Shown in pieces: positions 40,914 to 50,477 of a stretch of DNA of 64,000 bases. How positions within the stretch are numbered: the first letter of the stretch is position 1; each line of letters starts with the position of its first letter. Source of the DNA: Mycobacterium sp. JS623 (lineage in GTDB: Bacteria > Actinomycetota > Actinomycetes > Mycobacteriales > Mycobacteriaceae); assembly GCF_000328565.1 (NCBI RefSeq), contig NC_019966.1:5642001-5706000 (forward strand), given 5' to 3'. Position numbers and translations under genes: made by a program. The notes under the pieces are model-generated. The model saw only the letters and a list, made by a program, of their open reading frames with translations, did no database searches and was not told where the DNA came from.

Positions 40914-42661
40914 CACGTCTGCCTCGGATAAAGCATGAGATCTACCCAATTCTCTTGTGGCCGTATGTCAGAGGCACCTGCCGCAAACACGCCAGTACCG
41001 CCGGCCGGGTCGACGAACACCCCGGTGTGCTGATCGTACGTGCCGTATGCGGTGCCGCTGGCCAGCGGCGGGGTCACCGCCGACGGCGGCAGCTCCGCAG
41101 GCACCGGCGGTGGTGGTGGTGCAGGCGCCGGCCCCGGCGGCGGTGCAACCGGGTTATACGGTCCTGGAAACATAAACGGCGGTTGCGGATTTGCCGGCGG
41201 CGGCCAGGCATCCGGATACGGTGCCGGCGGTATCCATGCCGTCGCCGGGGGCGGCGGCCCATTGTCGTTGGGGGGCGGGATATACGGCCACGGTTGGTGC
41301 GGCGCAGGACCCGGACCAGGCTGAATCCCCGGTGGGATCAACCCCGGTGCCACCGGATAGCCCGGATCGGGATCGGCTTCCGGTGGAATATATGGGAACT
41401 TGTTCGGCGGCAAGATGTTTCGTGGGTCCGTAACCGGTGTGCCCGTCGGCACGGGCGGGCCACGCCAGGGATTGTTCCCGATCGGCACGTACCCCTTTGG
41501 ATCCCGGCAGAGCTGAATTGTTGGCGCGCGCTTACCAGGGAACTCCTGGCACGGGTAATTCCTCGCGCCGCGGACCACGCTCGGATCGTTCTGGGGCACT
41601 TTGCAATACAGGTCCGTCGGCAACTCGCGCAACGTAGTGTCGCCTGGCGATCGAATATCCATCGGCGACAGGAATCCGACGTTGCACGGGGGCGGGTCGT
41701 TGATAGATATCTTGAAGTCCTGCTTGCCCCCTTCATCCGCGGGTAGTTGACCGCCGATGGTAATGAGAGCCGCCTGCAGGGCAGGGAAGATGACCAGCGC
41801 CTGTTCGATTGACCTGTTGTAGATGACACCGATGCGGCCGAGGTTGGCCAGGTTGGCCGCCAGCACCGGGAAGGACGGGCGAATGCCCTCGAACGTCTGG
41901 CTTGCTTCGTCGGCCGCCGACGGCGCGTTCGACAGCACCGACCGCAGCTGAGGATCGGCGTGGGCCACCTCCGTCGTCAGGCGCGCAAGCCCGTCGGCGA
42001 AGGACCGGATGTCGTCGCCGCTACGGATCTGAGCGTCCAGGAACGGCCCGGCCTGGTCGATGAGCGCAGAGGTCTGCGGCCAGCTCGAGTTGGCCTCGTC
42101 GACCAACGACCGCGTTGATTGGATCAGCCGCGCAAGTTCCGGCCCAGAACCGTTGAACGCCTTGAACGTTTCTCGCAGCACGTCCTGAAGACGGGTGTTG
42201 TTGAGGCTGCTCACCAATTGGTCGGCCTGGTGCAACAGGTCGGCTACGTCCTGCGGGATCGCCGTCCGCTCCTTCGGGATGACGGAACCATCACCCAGCA
42301 CCGCCTGCGACGGATGCTCGGGCGGCACGAAATCCACATACTGTTCGCCGACCGCAGAGACGCTCTTGACCGTCGCTGTCGAATTCGCCGGGATTTTGAT
42401 GTCGCTGTTGAGCCGCAGTCGCGCGGCGACGCCGTCGTCGGTCAGCTTTACGGACTCAACGCGTCCTGCTTGCACACCGCGGAAAGCGACGTTGGCGTTC
42501 TGATACAGGCCGCCGCCTGCGGCAAAGTTCGCCGTGACCTCATAGGCGCCGATTCCCAGCCGAGCCGGGACGCGCAGGTAGAACATCGCGATCGCCGCGA
42601 CGGTGAGCACGGTCACGACGGCGAAAACGGCGAGTTGGATTCGCGCAGTTCGGTTCAGCAT
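40913..42661 (-). CDS. mce4F: Mce4F, steroid-transporter MCE protein
   Basis: A 582-residue MCE protein. It has an N-terminal transmembrane helix (LAVFAVVTVLTVAAIAMFYL), the MCE/MlaD domain (YEVTANFAAGGGLYQNANVAF, with GVQAGRVESV), a long helical region and a Pro-rich C-terminus of about 190 residues. Mce4 proteins form a tunnel in the periplasm that passes cholesterol to the YrbE4 permease. The start overlaps the mce4E stop by one base. The Pro-rich tail is longer than I expect for M. tuberculosis Mce4F. Control is expected through the KstR sites upstream of yrbE4A. Confidence 0.9.
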   Translation of the reverse strand: MLNRTARIQLAVFAVVTVLTVAAIAMFYLRVPARLGIGAYEVTANFAAGGGLYQNANVAFRGVQAGRVESVKLTDDGVAARLRLNSDIKIPANSTATVKSVSAVGEQYVDFVPPEHPSQAVLGDGSVIPKERTAIPQDVADLLHQADQLVSSLNNTRLQDVLRETFKAFNGSGPELARLIQSTRSLVDEANSSWPQTSALIDQAGPFLDAQIRSGDDIRSFADGLARLTTEVAHADPQLRSVLSNAPSAADEASQTFEGIRPSFPVLAANLANLGRIGVIYNRSIEQALVIFPALQAALITIGGQLPADEGGKQDFKISINDPPPCNVGFLSPMDIRSPGDTTLRELPTDLYCKVPQNDPSVVRGARNYPCQEFPGKRAPTIQLCRDPKGYVPIGNNPWRGPPVPTGTPVTDPRNILPPNKFPYIPPEADPDPGYPVAPGLIPPGIQPGPGPAPHQPWPYIPPPNDNGPPPPATAWIPPAPYPDAWPPPANPQPPFMFPGPYNPVAPPPGPAPAPPPPPVPAELPPSAVTPPLASGTAYGTYDQHTGVFVDPAGGTGVFAAGASDIRPQENWVDLMLYPRQT

Positions 42662-43860
42662 TACTTGGGTGGCACCTCCTGACCCGATGCGGTACCGGGC
42701 GGAATCTTGAACGGATCTGCGGCCTGCCCCGAGAGGTTCGCCATCTCCCCGACGAGGAAGTCCGGCGGGCTGACGACTTCGTCGAGGTGCTTCATGTTCG
42801 GGTCCAAGCCCAACGACGTCGTGAATATCGTCTCGCCCAGCCGGCGAAGGGTCAGGTCGAAAACTTCCCAGATGTTGAAGTAGTCGCCCCTGGCCACGCG
42901 CTTCAAGTTCTTACCCGGGAACGGGAAGGTCGCCAGGAAGTCCAGGGAGTCCACCAGCGCAGAACGGTTGTCGTTGACCGGCTTGATGACTGCGTACAGG
43001 TCCTTCGTTTCCGCGGCGAAGTCACTCTTCGTCTCCGAGAGGATACGTGCCCCGACCGTGGCGAGCCTGCGCAGCCCAGCGAATGCGTCGACGATGTTGG
43101 CGCGGTTGTCGTTGAGCACCTTCAACGCTCCAGGAAGCGTGTCCAGGGTGCGGTCCAGGCTGTCCTTTTGTCGAGCGAGGATTCCGGCGAACCGATTGAG
43201 CCCTTCGGCCGCGTTGATGATGTCGTCGGTCTGCCGATTCAACGACGCGGCCAGCTCGGCGAGCCGCGGAATCAGGTCAGCGAACTCGCCTTCACGTCCG
43301 GCCACTGCGGCGGAGACTTCTTGGGTAATGTCTTGCAGCGCACCAAGGTTGCCCTTGTTGACGACGACACCCAACGCGGACAGCACTTCCTCGGTGGTCG
43401 GGAAGCGGCTGCCCTGGTTCTCGGGGATCCGCGACCCGTCACGCAGCGCCCCAACTGGGGGCTGTCCCACGGGAGCCGACAGCTCGACATGCTGCGAGCC
43501 CAAGAGCGACGTCTGCCCGACTTTTGCGATCGCGTTGGCCGGCAACTTGACGCTGTGTTCAAGGGACAGTTTCACCGCCGCGTAGAAACTGCCATCCGCG
43601 CGCTGTACGGCCTCCACGCCCGACACACTGCCGACTGTGACGTCGTCGACCATCACCGGCGAATTCTGCGGCAGCGTGGCCACATCCGGCAGCTCCACCG
43701 TGATCGAATATGCGCCGGCGCCATGGCCAACGGTGCCCGGCATGTTCAGCGAATTCAGGCCGCCGAATTGGCAGCCGGCCAGCAACACGACGCCGGAACC
43801 GATGGCTGCCGTGCGGCGCGTCGCGCGGCCGACGTTGAGGCTCATCGACTTTCGCGTCAT
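42661..43860 (-). CDS. mce4E: Mce4E, MCE-family lipoprotein (LprN type)
   Basis: A 399-residue lipoprotein with lipobox VLLAGCQF near residue 30, which sets it apart from the other five Mce4 proteins and matches LprN. The MCE domain (ITVELPDVATLPQNSPVMVD, VGSVSGVEAV) is followed by the helical Mce C-terminal region. It contributes one of the six subunits of the Mce4 substrate tunnel. It overlaps mce4D by four bases (ATGA). Confidence 0.9.
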   Translation of the reverse strand: MTRKSMSLNVGRATRRTAAIGSGVVLLAGCQFGGLNSLNMPGTVGHGAGAYSITVELPDVATLPQNSPVMVDDVTVGSVSGVEAVQRADGSFYAAVKLSLEHSVKLPANAIAKVGQTSLLGSQHVELSAPVGQPPVGALRDGSRIPENQGSRFPTTEEVLSALGVVVNKGNLGALQDITQEVSAAVAGREGEFADLIPRLAELAASLNRQTDDIINAAEGLNRFAGILARQKDSLDRTLDTLPGALKVLNDNRANIVDAFAGLRRLATVGARILSETKSDFAAETKDLYAVIKPVNDNRSALVDSLDFLATFPFPGKNLKRVARGDYFNIWEVFDLTLRRLGETIFTTSLGLDPNMKHLDEVVSPPDFLVGEMANLSGQAADPFKIPPGTASGQEVPPK

Positions 43861-45302
43861 CCGCCGCCTCCAGGTTGTTGCGGACCGACCGGCTGCATCG
43901 GTGGTACAGCGTCGGCCGGAACCGGCGCCTCGGCAGGGAGGGGCCCGGCCGCAGCGGGCGCCGGCGCGGCGGGCTCTGGTCCTGCGGGTGGCACCACTGG
44001 CCCGAGCGTGTAGGGCTGCGCCGGTGGCGGTGGACCAGGAGCGGGATTCGGCGGCAGGAGCAACGAACTCACATCGCCGCCCTCACCGGATCGGGGCGGA
44101 TACCGTCCGTTTGACGGTATCCACTGCAGATACGGGATGTAGGTCTGCGCCTTGGCCTCCGTCGCCGGGGTGTCATAGATGACCTGGCCTTTGTACGCGG
44201 TGATCGTGTTGATTCCATGCGACATGATGGGTGGGTAGTTCATCATCAGGCGCCGCAGCACCGGAGCCATCCGCTGGCGACAGATCTCAGTCCGCTTGTA
44301 ATTGTCAGGCTGGCCCGCGGCGTCAAAGTCCGCGCAGATGAACTGCACCGGGTTCGTCAACTCCGGCAGGCTCAGCAGACCATTCGCGGTGCCCTGGGCC
44401 GGGTTGTAGATGTTGTAGAAATTCGCCATCGCGTTCGGAAGGACGTGCAGCAACTGCTCGATGTCGTCGCTTTGATTCGAGAGCAGGCTGGTGAAGTCGG
44501 TCAGCTTGTTGACGCTGGCAATCAGGGTCTCATTGTGCTCGTTGAGGAAGCCGCGAATATCTGACAGGGCCTGGTTGAGCGTGCCTAGGGTGTTGTTCAG
44601 ACCCTCGGAGCTATCGGCCAGAACCTGCGACACGGACGCCAAATGCCCACTGAATTGCACGATTTGATCGTTGCTGCGCGACAGTGCGTCAATCAGGATC
44701 TGCAGATTCTTGACCGTGCCGAACAGGTCAGTGCGTGAGTCACCCAGCCTCCCCGCGGTCTGCGACAACTCGCGCAGGGCTCGCCGGAACGAATCGCCGT
44801 TTCCGTCAAAGGTGTCGGCCGCTTGGTCTATGAACGCGCTCAATGGGCCTTGAACCTGGCCGGCCTGCGGTCCGAGTTGCTGGCTGAGTTGCGTCAACTC
44901 GGATTTGACTTCGTCCCACTCCACGGGAACAGCGGTGCGTTGCAGCGCGATACTGTCGCCGTCCTTCATGGCCGCACCGCCCTTGAATGCGGGGGTCAGC
45001 TGAATGAACCGGGCCGCAACGATGTTCGGCGCAATGACGACTGCACGGGCATCGGCGGGCAATTTGACGTCGTCCTGCACCCGCATGGTGATCTTGACGG
45101 CATCGGCTTCAGGCGAGATCGATTCGATCGTGCCGATCGGCACACCGACGACGCGGACATCGTCCCCCGGGTACAGGCCGGTTGCCGACGTGAAATAGCC
45201 GACCACTCGGTATGTTCCGACTCGCGGCCACACCACATACAGTCCACCGATCAGTGCCACCGCCAGAGCACCGATGACTCCATAACGCAGCCAGCGGGTC
45301 AC
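43857..45302 (-). CDS. mce4D: Mce4D, MCE protein
   Basis: A 481-residue protein with an N-terminal membrane anchor (GVIGALAVALIGGLYVVW), an MCE domain (YRVVGYFTSATGLYPGDDVR, VGVPIGTIESI) and a helical region ending in a Pro/Ala-rich tail of about 75 residues. It is the fourth MCE subunit. GTG 45302 overlaps the mce4C stop. No loss of key positions is seen. Confidence 0.9.
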   Translation of the reverse strand: MTRWLRYGVIGALAVALIGGLYVVWPRVGTYRVVGYFTSATGLYPGDDVRVVGVPIGTIESISPEADAVKITMRVQDDVKLPADARAVVIAPNIVAARFIQLTPAFKGGAAMKDGDSIALQRTAVPVEWDEVKSELTQLSQQLGPQAGQVQGPLSAFIDQAADTFDGNGDSFRRALRELSQTAGRLGDSRTDLFGTVKNLQILIDALSRSNDQIVQFSGHLASVSQVLADSSEGLNNTLGTLNQALSDIRGFLNEHNETLIASVNKLTDFTSLLSNQSDDIEQLLHVLPNAMANFYNIYNPAQGTANGLLSLPELTNPVQFICADFDAAGQPDNYKRTEICRQRMAPVLRRLMMNYPPIMSHGINTITAYKGQVIYDTPATEAKAQTYIPYLQWIPSNGRYPPRSGEGGDVSSLLLPPNPAPGPPPPAQPYTLGPVVPPAGPEPAAPAPAAAGPLPAEAPVPADAVPPMQPVGPQQPGGGG

Positions 45303-46345
45303 GGTGACTTCGGCCTTACGATCAACCGCTCGTCGATGAATCCGCGGATGAAATCGGCGAGGCTGTCGGGAACCTTGCCCGGTTGGAAGTAGAGGTCCAG
45401 TAATAGCTCCTGCTGCGAAATGTTTGGTACAGCGTTGGGAAGGTTGACGTTGAAGCCCGAACCGGAACCGACCGATTCGCCGAGGGCGGTGGCATATGGC
45501 GGCAACCGGCGAATCGCCTGGCTGATGTGCTCGCGACGCTCAAGGAGATTGTCCAGCACGAGGTTCAACTTCTGCAGAGCAGGACCGAACTCGCGGCGGT
45601 TGTCGGCCACAAATCCCGAAATCTGGCGTGAGACATCGTCGATGCCGGCGATCAGGTTGCTCAACGCGGTACGGCGCTCGTCGAGCGCGGCGAATAGTTG
45701 ATTACCGTCGGTGACGAGCTGGTTCACCTGATTGGCCCGGTCGGCGAGCACCTTTGTCACCGACTGCGCGTGGGCCAACAGCTGGCCCAACGCCTCATCG
45801 TTGGCATTGATGCTGCGAGACAACGACGCCACTCCGTCCAGTGTTCGACGCAGCTGGGGGGTTGCGTCGCGCAGGGATTCGGTCAACACACTCAACGCCT
45901 GGTTCAACTGTCCCTTGTCGAGTTCGGCGGAATTCTGACCAAGATCCTGCAGCGCCATGTTCAGCGTGTACGGAACCGTCGTGCGCCCCAAGGGAATTGA
46001 TGTCACTGACCCGCCGCCTCGCGGGGTCACCGCTAGTGACCTCTCACCCAGTACGGTGTCGGTCTTGATCGATGCCAGCGTTTGATCACCCAGCCGAACC
46101 TTGCGGTTGACGGTGAACGTCACCTTTGCGACGTCGCCCGCGAGTGCGACCCCGGTGACCTTACCGACCGCTATGCCGGAGACGTTGACGTCATTACCCG
46201 GCGAAATGCCGCCGGCGTCGGCAAAGTAGGCCTCGTATTGCTTGCCTTGCGGGTAAAAAGGCAGCGTCGTGTAACCAAACGCGACGATCAAAACACATAT
46301 GACGACTACCAGTCCGAAGATGCCTGAGCGCAGCGTCTTATCCAT
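45299..46345 (-). CDS. mce4C: Mce4C, MCE protein
   Basis: A 348-residue MCE protein. ATG 46345 overlaps the end of mce4B by eight bases; longer readings lack MCE-like sequence. The membrane helix is GIFGLVVVICVLIVAFGYTT, and the MCE domain has YEAYFADAGGISPGNDVNVS and GIAVGKVTGVAL. The helical part is followed by a short C-terminus without a proline tail. Confidence 0.9.
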   Translation of the reverse strand: MDKTLRSGIFGLVVVICVLIVAFGYTTLPFYPQGKQYEAYFADAGGISPGNDVNVSGIAVGKVTGVALAGDVAKVTFTVNRKVRLGDQTLASIKTDTVLGERSLAVTPRGGGSVTSIPLGRTTVPYTLNMALQDLGQNSAELDKGQLNQALSVLTESLRDATPQLRRTLDGVASLSRSINANDEALGQLLAHAQSVTKVLADRANQVNQLVTDGNQLFAALDERRTALSNLIAGIDDVSRQISGFVADNRREFGPALQKLNLVLDNLLERREHISQAIRRLPPYATALGESVGSGSGFNVNLPNAVPNISQQELLLDLYFQPGKVPDSLADFIRGFIDERLIVRPKSP

Positions 46346-47372
46346 TTTCGGAGCACCTGCCCTTCGACAGATCCGGGACGCCGCCAATTGGCAGGAAGAT
46401 GTCGCTGCCCGCTGGCCCGTTGAACTTGAGCGACACCGAGCAGATGTAATAGTTGAAGTATGACCCGTATGCGCCAAGGGAATTGAGCCGCAGATAGTTC
46501 TCGGCGAGCGGTTCGATGACTTTGTTGACGTCTCCCTTGCGGTTGTCGAGCTCGGTAGCCAATGGGCGAAGGTTCTCGAGTATGCCCTGCACCGGCCGGC
46601 GCGAGTTCACCAGCAACTCGGTCAGGTCCGTTTCAGCGGATGCCAGCGGTGGAATGGCTCCCGCGATCGGGTCGCGGCCCTGCGCCAATCCACTTACCAG
46701 CTTCTGGAGCTGGTCCACGCTGGCATCAAACTGCGCACTCTTTCCGTCAATGGTGCCCAGCACCTCATTGAGATTGTGGATCACGTCCGAGATCACCTGA
46801 TAGCGATCGGCCAGGGATTGGCTGAATGTTCCAGTGTCGGAGAGCAATTGCGCCAACGCGCCGCCCTGGCCCTGCAAGAGCTCGAGGATCGCATTGTTGA
46901 TCTGGTTGACCTGCGTGCCGTTGAGGCCCTTGACCACGGGACGCAGCCCGCCGAGCAAGGCATCGAGATCCAGCGCGGGCTCGGTGTGGTCGATGTTGAC
47001 CGTTCCGCCCGGCGGCAACTTCCGAAGGTCACCGGGACCCGACGTGACTTCCATGTAGCGGTCGCCAACCAGATTCTCGTATCGGATCGCCGCACGCGTT
47101 GACGTGTACATCTGATACTTCTTGTTGACGGTGAACGCCACATCGACGGTGTTGTCGGGGTTTAGCTTCACGTCTCTGACACTGCCCACCGGAACGCCTG
47201 CGATGCGCACATCGTTGCCATTCTTCAGCCGCGACGCGTCAGTGAAGGTGGCGTGGTAAGTGCTGGTGGAGGCGAACCGGAACTCGCCGAAGATCACCAC
47301 CAAAGCAGCGGATACCAACAGCATGACCACTGCAAAGATGCCCACCTTGATCAGCAGTCCTCGGTGGGCCAT
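46338..47372 (-). CDS. mce4B: Mce4B, MCE protein
   Basis: A 344-residue MCE protein. I prefer ATG 47372, with GGGGG just upstream and only a short N-terminus before the membrane helix (VGIFAVVMLLVSAALVVIFG); ATG 47435 would add 21 polar residues and overlap mce4A by 32 bases. The MCE domain has TYHATFTDASRLKNGNDVR and GVPVGSVRDVKL. It is followed by mce4C on the same transcript. Confidence 0.9.
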   Translation of the reverse strand: MAHRGLLIKVGIFAVVMLLVSAALVVIFGEFRFASTSTYHATFTDASRLKNGNDVRIAGVPVGSVRDVKLNPDNTVDVAFTVNKKYQMYTSTRAAIRYENLVGDRYMEVTSGPGDLRKLPPGGTVNIDHTEPALDLDALLGGLRPVVKGLNGTQVNQINNAILELLQGQGGALAQLLSDTGTFSQSLADRYQVISDVIHNLNEVLGTIDGKSAQFDASVDQLQKLVSGLAQGRDPIAGAIPPLASAETDLTELLVNSRRPVQGILENLRPLATELDNRKGDVNKVIEPLAENYLRLNSLGAYGSYFNYYICSVSLKFNGPAGSDIFLPIGGVPDLSKGRCSENG

Positions 47373-47403
47373 CAGTGCCCCCGCTTCTTCGCGCAAGCGC
47401 TCA

Positions 47404-48594
47404 TCAGAAATCGTCCCGTTCTGCGAATGCGCCATTGAAGAGGAACTGCAACGTATTTGGCGCGTCGACCTGAACCTCCGTGAAGGGCTCGTACGGGATG
47501 TAGGCGTTGTCGGTCACTAGGAATGGCGCCCGGTACCAGGAGCCGCCGTACTGCTTGGTGGGAATGTCGGGCAGGCCGCGGCAGTTGGGACCGCCGGACG
47601 CGTTCACGATGGGCAGGCTCTCTGGGTAGGTGTAGGACGGCACGCCCAGCACGAAGCTGGAACTCACCATTGCGCCCGGGTGCATGCCGCCGACAACCCG
47701 TTCTCCGCGCTGACCGGCCGTCTTGGCGCCCTGCAATACACAGCCGATTTCCGGCGAATAGTCGCCCAGCACCTTCAGCGGTGCCCGCAACCGCTGGATC
47801 GCCGCGATGTAATCGTCTGCTCCCGGTTCAAGCGTGTCGGATCCCGCGTTCGCCAAACCGATTGTCGCGAGCAGCGTGGCGTTCAGGTTGTCCTGCTCAT
47901 CGATGATCGTCTGGTTGATCGTCGGCACATTGTTGATCACAGTGACGAGATCCGGGCCCGCATCGCCATAGATGTTTGCGACCTTCGCGGTTTGCGCGAT
48001 ATCCGACTCAACCGTTGGCAGCTTTGGATTCACCTGCGCCAGAAACTGATTCAACCCCGCAAGACCGGCGCCGGCGTCGTCGCCGTGATTACGCAAACCC
48101 TCGGCGATCGCCGACAGGGTTGCGTTCAGGTGGATCGGGTCGACCTTGTGCAGCACGTCGGTCAGTGTCTGGAACAATGTGTTGGCTTCCAGCTGCACTG
48201 ACTGAGCCTCGACATTGGCGCCAGGATGCAGCGGCGTGCGGTCCGGCCGCGGCGGTGCGATGAACTCCACCGACTTCGCGCCGAACACCGTGGTACTGCC
48301 GATGCGCACCAACGCGTTCGACGGGACGTAACGCAGTTGGTCGCGGTTGATCGCCAACGTCAGCTTCGCCTGATTGCCGGTATATGCGATGTCTTCGACC
48401 TTGCCGATTTGGACACCGCGGTATTTGACCTTGGCTTCCTTGTCCATCACCAAGCCCGCGCGCGGCGACGTCACCGTCACGGAGTCGGTGGGGGTGAACG
48501 CGGCGGTGTATGCCAGATAGGTAAACACGGTGAACGCCACGATGATCGACGCCAACACAGCGGCGGCGATTCTGATCGCGGCAGTCCTCGACAC
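47404..48594 (-). CDS. mce4A: Mce4A, MCE protein
   Basis: A 396-residue protein with a membrane helix (IAAAVLASIIVAFTVFTYLA), MCE domain (DSVTVTSPRAGLVMDKEAKV, RGVQIGKVEDIAY) and a long helical part. Mce4A is the first subunit of the cholesterol-specific Mce complex. It lies 11 bases after yrbE4B. Length and order match M. tuberculosis Rv3499c. Confidence 0.9.
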   Translation of the reverse strand: MSRTAAIRIAAAVLASIIVAFTVFTYLAYTAAFTPTDSVTVTSPRAGLVMDKEAKVKYRGVQIGKVEDIAYTGNQAKLTLAINRDQLRYVPSNALVRIGSTTVFGAKSVEFIAPPRPDRTPLHPGANVEAQSVQLEANTLFQTLTDVLHKVDPIHLNATLSAIAEGLRNHGDDAGAGLAGLNQFLAQVNPKLPTVESDIAQTAKVANIYGDAGPDLVTVINNVPTINQTIIDEQDNLNATLLATIGLANAGSDTLEPGADDYIAAIQRLRAPLKVLGDYSPEIGCVLQGAKTAGQRGERVVGGMHPGAMVSSSFVLGVPSYTYPESLPIVNASGGPNCRGLPDIPTKQYGGSWYRAPFLVTDNAYIPYEPFTEVQVDAPNTLQFLFNGAFAERDDF

Positions 48595-48605
48595 GACGTC
48601 TCCCC

Positions 48606-49460
48606 TTACCCCGACAGGTTGAAGTTACCGGACGCGCCGTATACGGCAAGGGCAATGAACAAGGTGATGACCACGACGACGATGAGCGATGTCCGCACCG
48701 CCTGACCCACGGCGATGCCAACGCCGACGGGGCCGCCCGACGCGTTGTAGCCGTAGTAGGTGTGCACCAGCATCACCGCGATCGACATCACGATGGCCTG
48801 AGCGAACGACCACAGCAGGTCCGTCGGTATCAGGAACGTATTGAAGTAGTGGTCGTAGAGGCCGGCGGATTGGCCGTTGACAAAGACGGTGATCGCGCGG
48901 GCAGAGAAGAACGCCGCAAGCGTGGCCAGTGAGTACAGCGGAATGATCGCCACCAGCCCGGCCATGATCCGAGTCGAAACCAGATAAGCCACCGAGTGCA
49001 CGGCCATCGCCTCGACCGCGTCGATCTCCTCGGCAATGCGCATCGCGCCGAGTTGGGCTGTGGTGCCGGCGCCGATGGTGGCGGCAAGCGCGATACCCGC
49101 GATGATCGGGGCGACGATGCGCACGTTGAGAAAGGCGGACAGGAACCCGGTCAGCGCCTCGATCCCGATGTTGCCCAGCGACTGGTAGCCCTGAACCGCG
49201 ATGACCCCGCCAGAGGCCAGGGTGAGGAACGCCGCGACGCCGACCGTGCCGCCGATGAGTATCAAGGCACCGGTGCCCAACGTCATCTCTGCGATCAGCC
49301 GCACCGTTTCCATGCGGTACTTCCGCAACGCGAGGGGTATGTATCGGACCGACGTCGCGTAGAACAGGGCCTGTTCCCCGAAGCTGTCCACCGCCCCGGG
49401 CACCCGTCGGAACGCCCGCCGCAACCGCAGCGTGATGTCGTAATTCCCCAGCTCGCTCAA
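48606..49460 (-). CDS. yrbE4B: YrbE4B, MlaE-type permease subunit of the Mce4 transporter
   Basis: A 284-residue membrane protein with about five transmembrane segments. The coupling-helix signature is GAMRIAEEIDAVEAMAVHSVAYL, split here as GAMRIAEEIDAVEAM and AVHSVAYL, which contacts the ATPase (MceG, not in this window). It overlaps the yrbE4A stop by four bases. With YrbE4A it forms the inner-membrane permease for cholesterol. Confidence 0.95.
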   Translation of the reverse strand: MSELGNYDITLRLRRAFRRVPGAVDSFGEQALFYATSVRYIPLALRKYRMETVRLIAEMTLGTGALILIGGTVGVAAFLTLASGGVIAVQGYQSLGNIGIEALTGFLSAFLNVRIVAPIIAGIALAATIGAGTTAQLGAMRIAEEIDAVEAMAVHSVAYLVSTRIMAGLVAIIPLYSLATLAAFFSARAITVFVNGQSAGLYDHYFNTFLIPTDLLWSFAQAIVMSIAVMLVHTYYGYNASGGPVGVGIAVGQAVRTSLIVVVVITLFIALAVYGASGNFNLSG

Positions 49461-50221
49461 CGGCCCAGGATCCGAATGCCGATTGCCGTCATCAGGACAT
49501 TGATCACGAAGAGGCAGATGAACGCGTAGATGACCGTCTCGTTGACGGCCTCTCCGACACCCTTGGGTCCACCTTTGACTGTCAGGCCGCGGTAGCAGCC
49601 GACGAGCCCCGCCATGACGCCGAACAACAATGCCTTGAATTCTGAAATGACCAACTCGCCCAACCCGGTCAGGATGGTCAGGCCGTTGATGAACGCGCCG
49701 GGGTTCACGCCCTGTAACAGCACGGAGAATACGTAGCCGCCGCTCAGGCCGATCGCGATCACAAGACCGTTGAGAAGCAGTGCGACGAACGTCGACGCCA
49801 GAACGCGCGGCACCACCAGGCGCTGGATCGGGTCGATGCCCAGCACCCGCATCGCGTCGATTTCCTCACGGATGGTGCGGGCGCCTAGGTCGGCGCAGAT
49901 CGCAGTCGCACCGGCTCCGGCAACGACCAGCACGGTTGAGACGGGGCCCAGCTGCGTGACGGTACCGAAAGCGGTACCCGATCCGGATAAGTCCGCGGCG
50001 CCGATTTCGCGCAACAAAATGTTGAGGGTGAAGGCGACCAGCACCGTGAACGGAATCGAGATCAGCAGCGTCGGAACGATCGAAACCCGCGCGATCATCC
50101 AGGTCTGGTCGAGGAACTCACCGAATTGAAAGGGTCGACGGAATATCGCCCGGAAGGTGTCGAGAGACATTTCCATGAACCCGCCGACGGCCCGAGCCGG
50201 AATGGCGAGTTGCTGCCTCAA
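49457..50221 (-). CDS. yrbE4A: YrbE4A, MlaE-type permease subunit of the Mce4 transporter
   Basis: A 254-residue permease. The start is TTG 50221, with GGAG a few bases upstream. Membrane helices begin at IVPTLLISIPFTVLVAFTLN; the ATPase contact motif is CADLGARTIREEIDAMRVLG. It is the first gene of the mce4 operon. The 256 bases upstream, before hsd4A, contain two KstR-type sites and are AT-richer than the surroundings, so the operon promoter lies there. Confidence 0.95.
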   Translation of the reverse strand: MRQQLAIPARAVGGFMEMSLDTFRAIFRRPFQFGEFLDQTWMIARVSIVPTLLISIPFTVLVAFTLNILLREIGAADLSGSGTAFGTVTQLGPVSTVLVVAGAGATAICADLGARTIREEIDAMRVLGIDPIQRLVVPRVLASTFVALLLNGLVIAIGLSGGYVFSVLLQGVNPGAFINGLTILTGLGELVISEFKALLFGVMAGLVGCYRGLTVKGGPKGVGEAVNETVIYAFICLFVINVLMTAIGIRILGR

Positions 50222-50344
50222 CCTGGGCTCCGTTCTGGCGCGGCGCGGAACGTGCGCCTTGGCGAAGAGTTTGAGACCACTCCCCGCGGCGGCTCTCCCA
50301 CCCTTTTCTTAAGCGTTGCTCTTAGTGAGCCGGATCATACTAAC

Positions 50345-50358
50345 TAGAACAAGTTCGC
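50345..50358. promoter_or_regulatory. Imperfect KstR-type site upstream of yrbE4A
   Basis: TAGAACAAGTTCGC fits TnnAACnnGTTnnA except for the last base (C instead of A). It is 124 bases upstream of the yrbE4A start. Confidence 0.45.
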
Positions 50359-50433
50359 AGTGTCAAAGAACGGAAAAACTACTCTAAATCGTAACTTTTT
50401 CGCAGGTCAAAGCCACTGTGACTCAGGTCCATC

Positions 50434-50447
50434 TGTAACATGTTCTA
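50434..50447. promoter_or_regulatory. KstR-type operator TGTAACATGTTCTA upstream of yrbE4A
   Basis: It fits TnnAACnnGTTnnA exactly. It is located just after the hsd4A stop codon, in the 256-base gap before yrbE4A. Confidence 0.65.
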
Positions 50448-50477
50448 ACGGTCAGGAAGGTCCACAAACGGAGAACG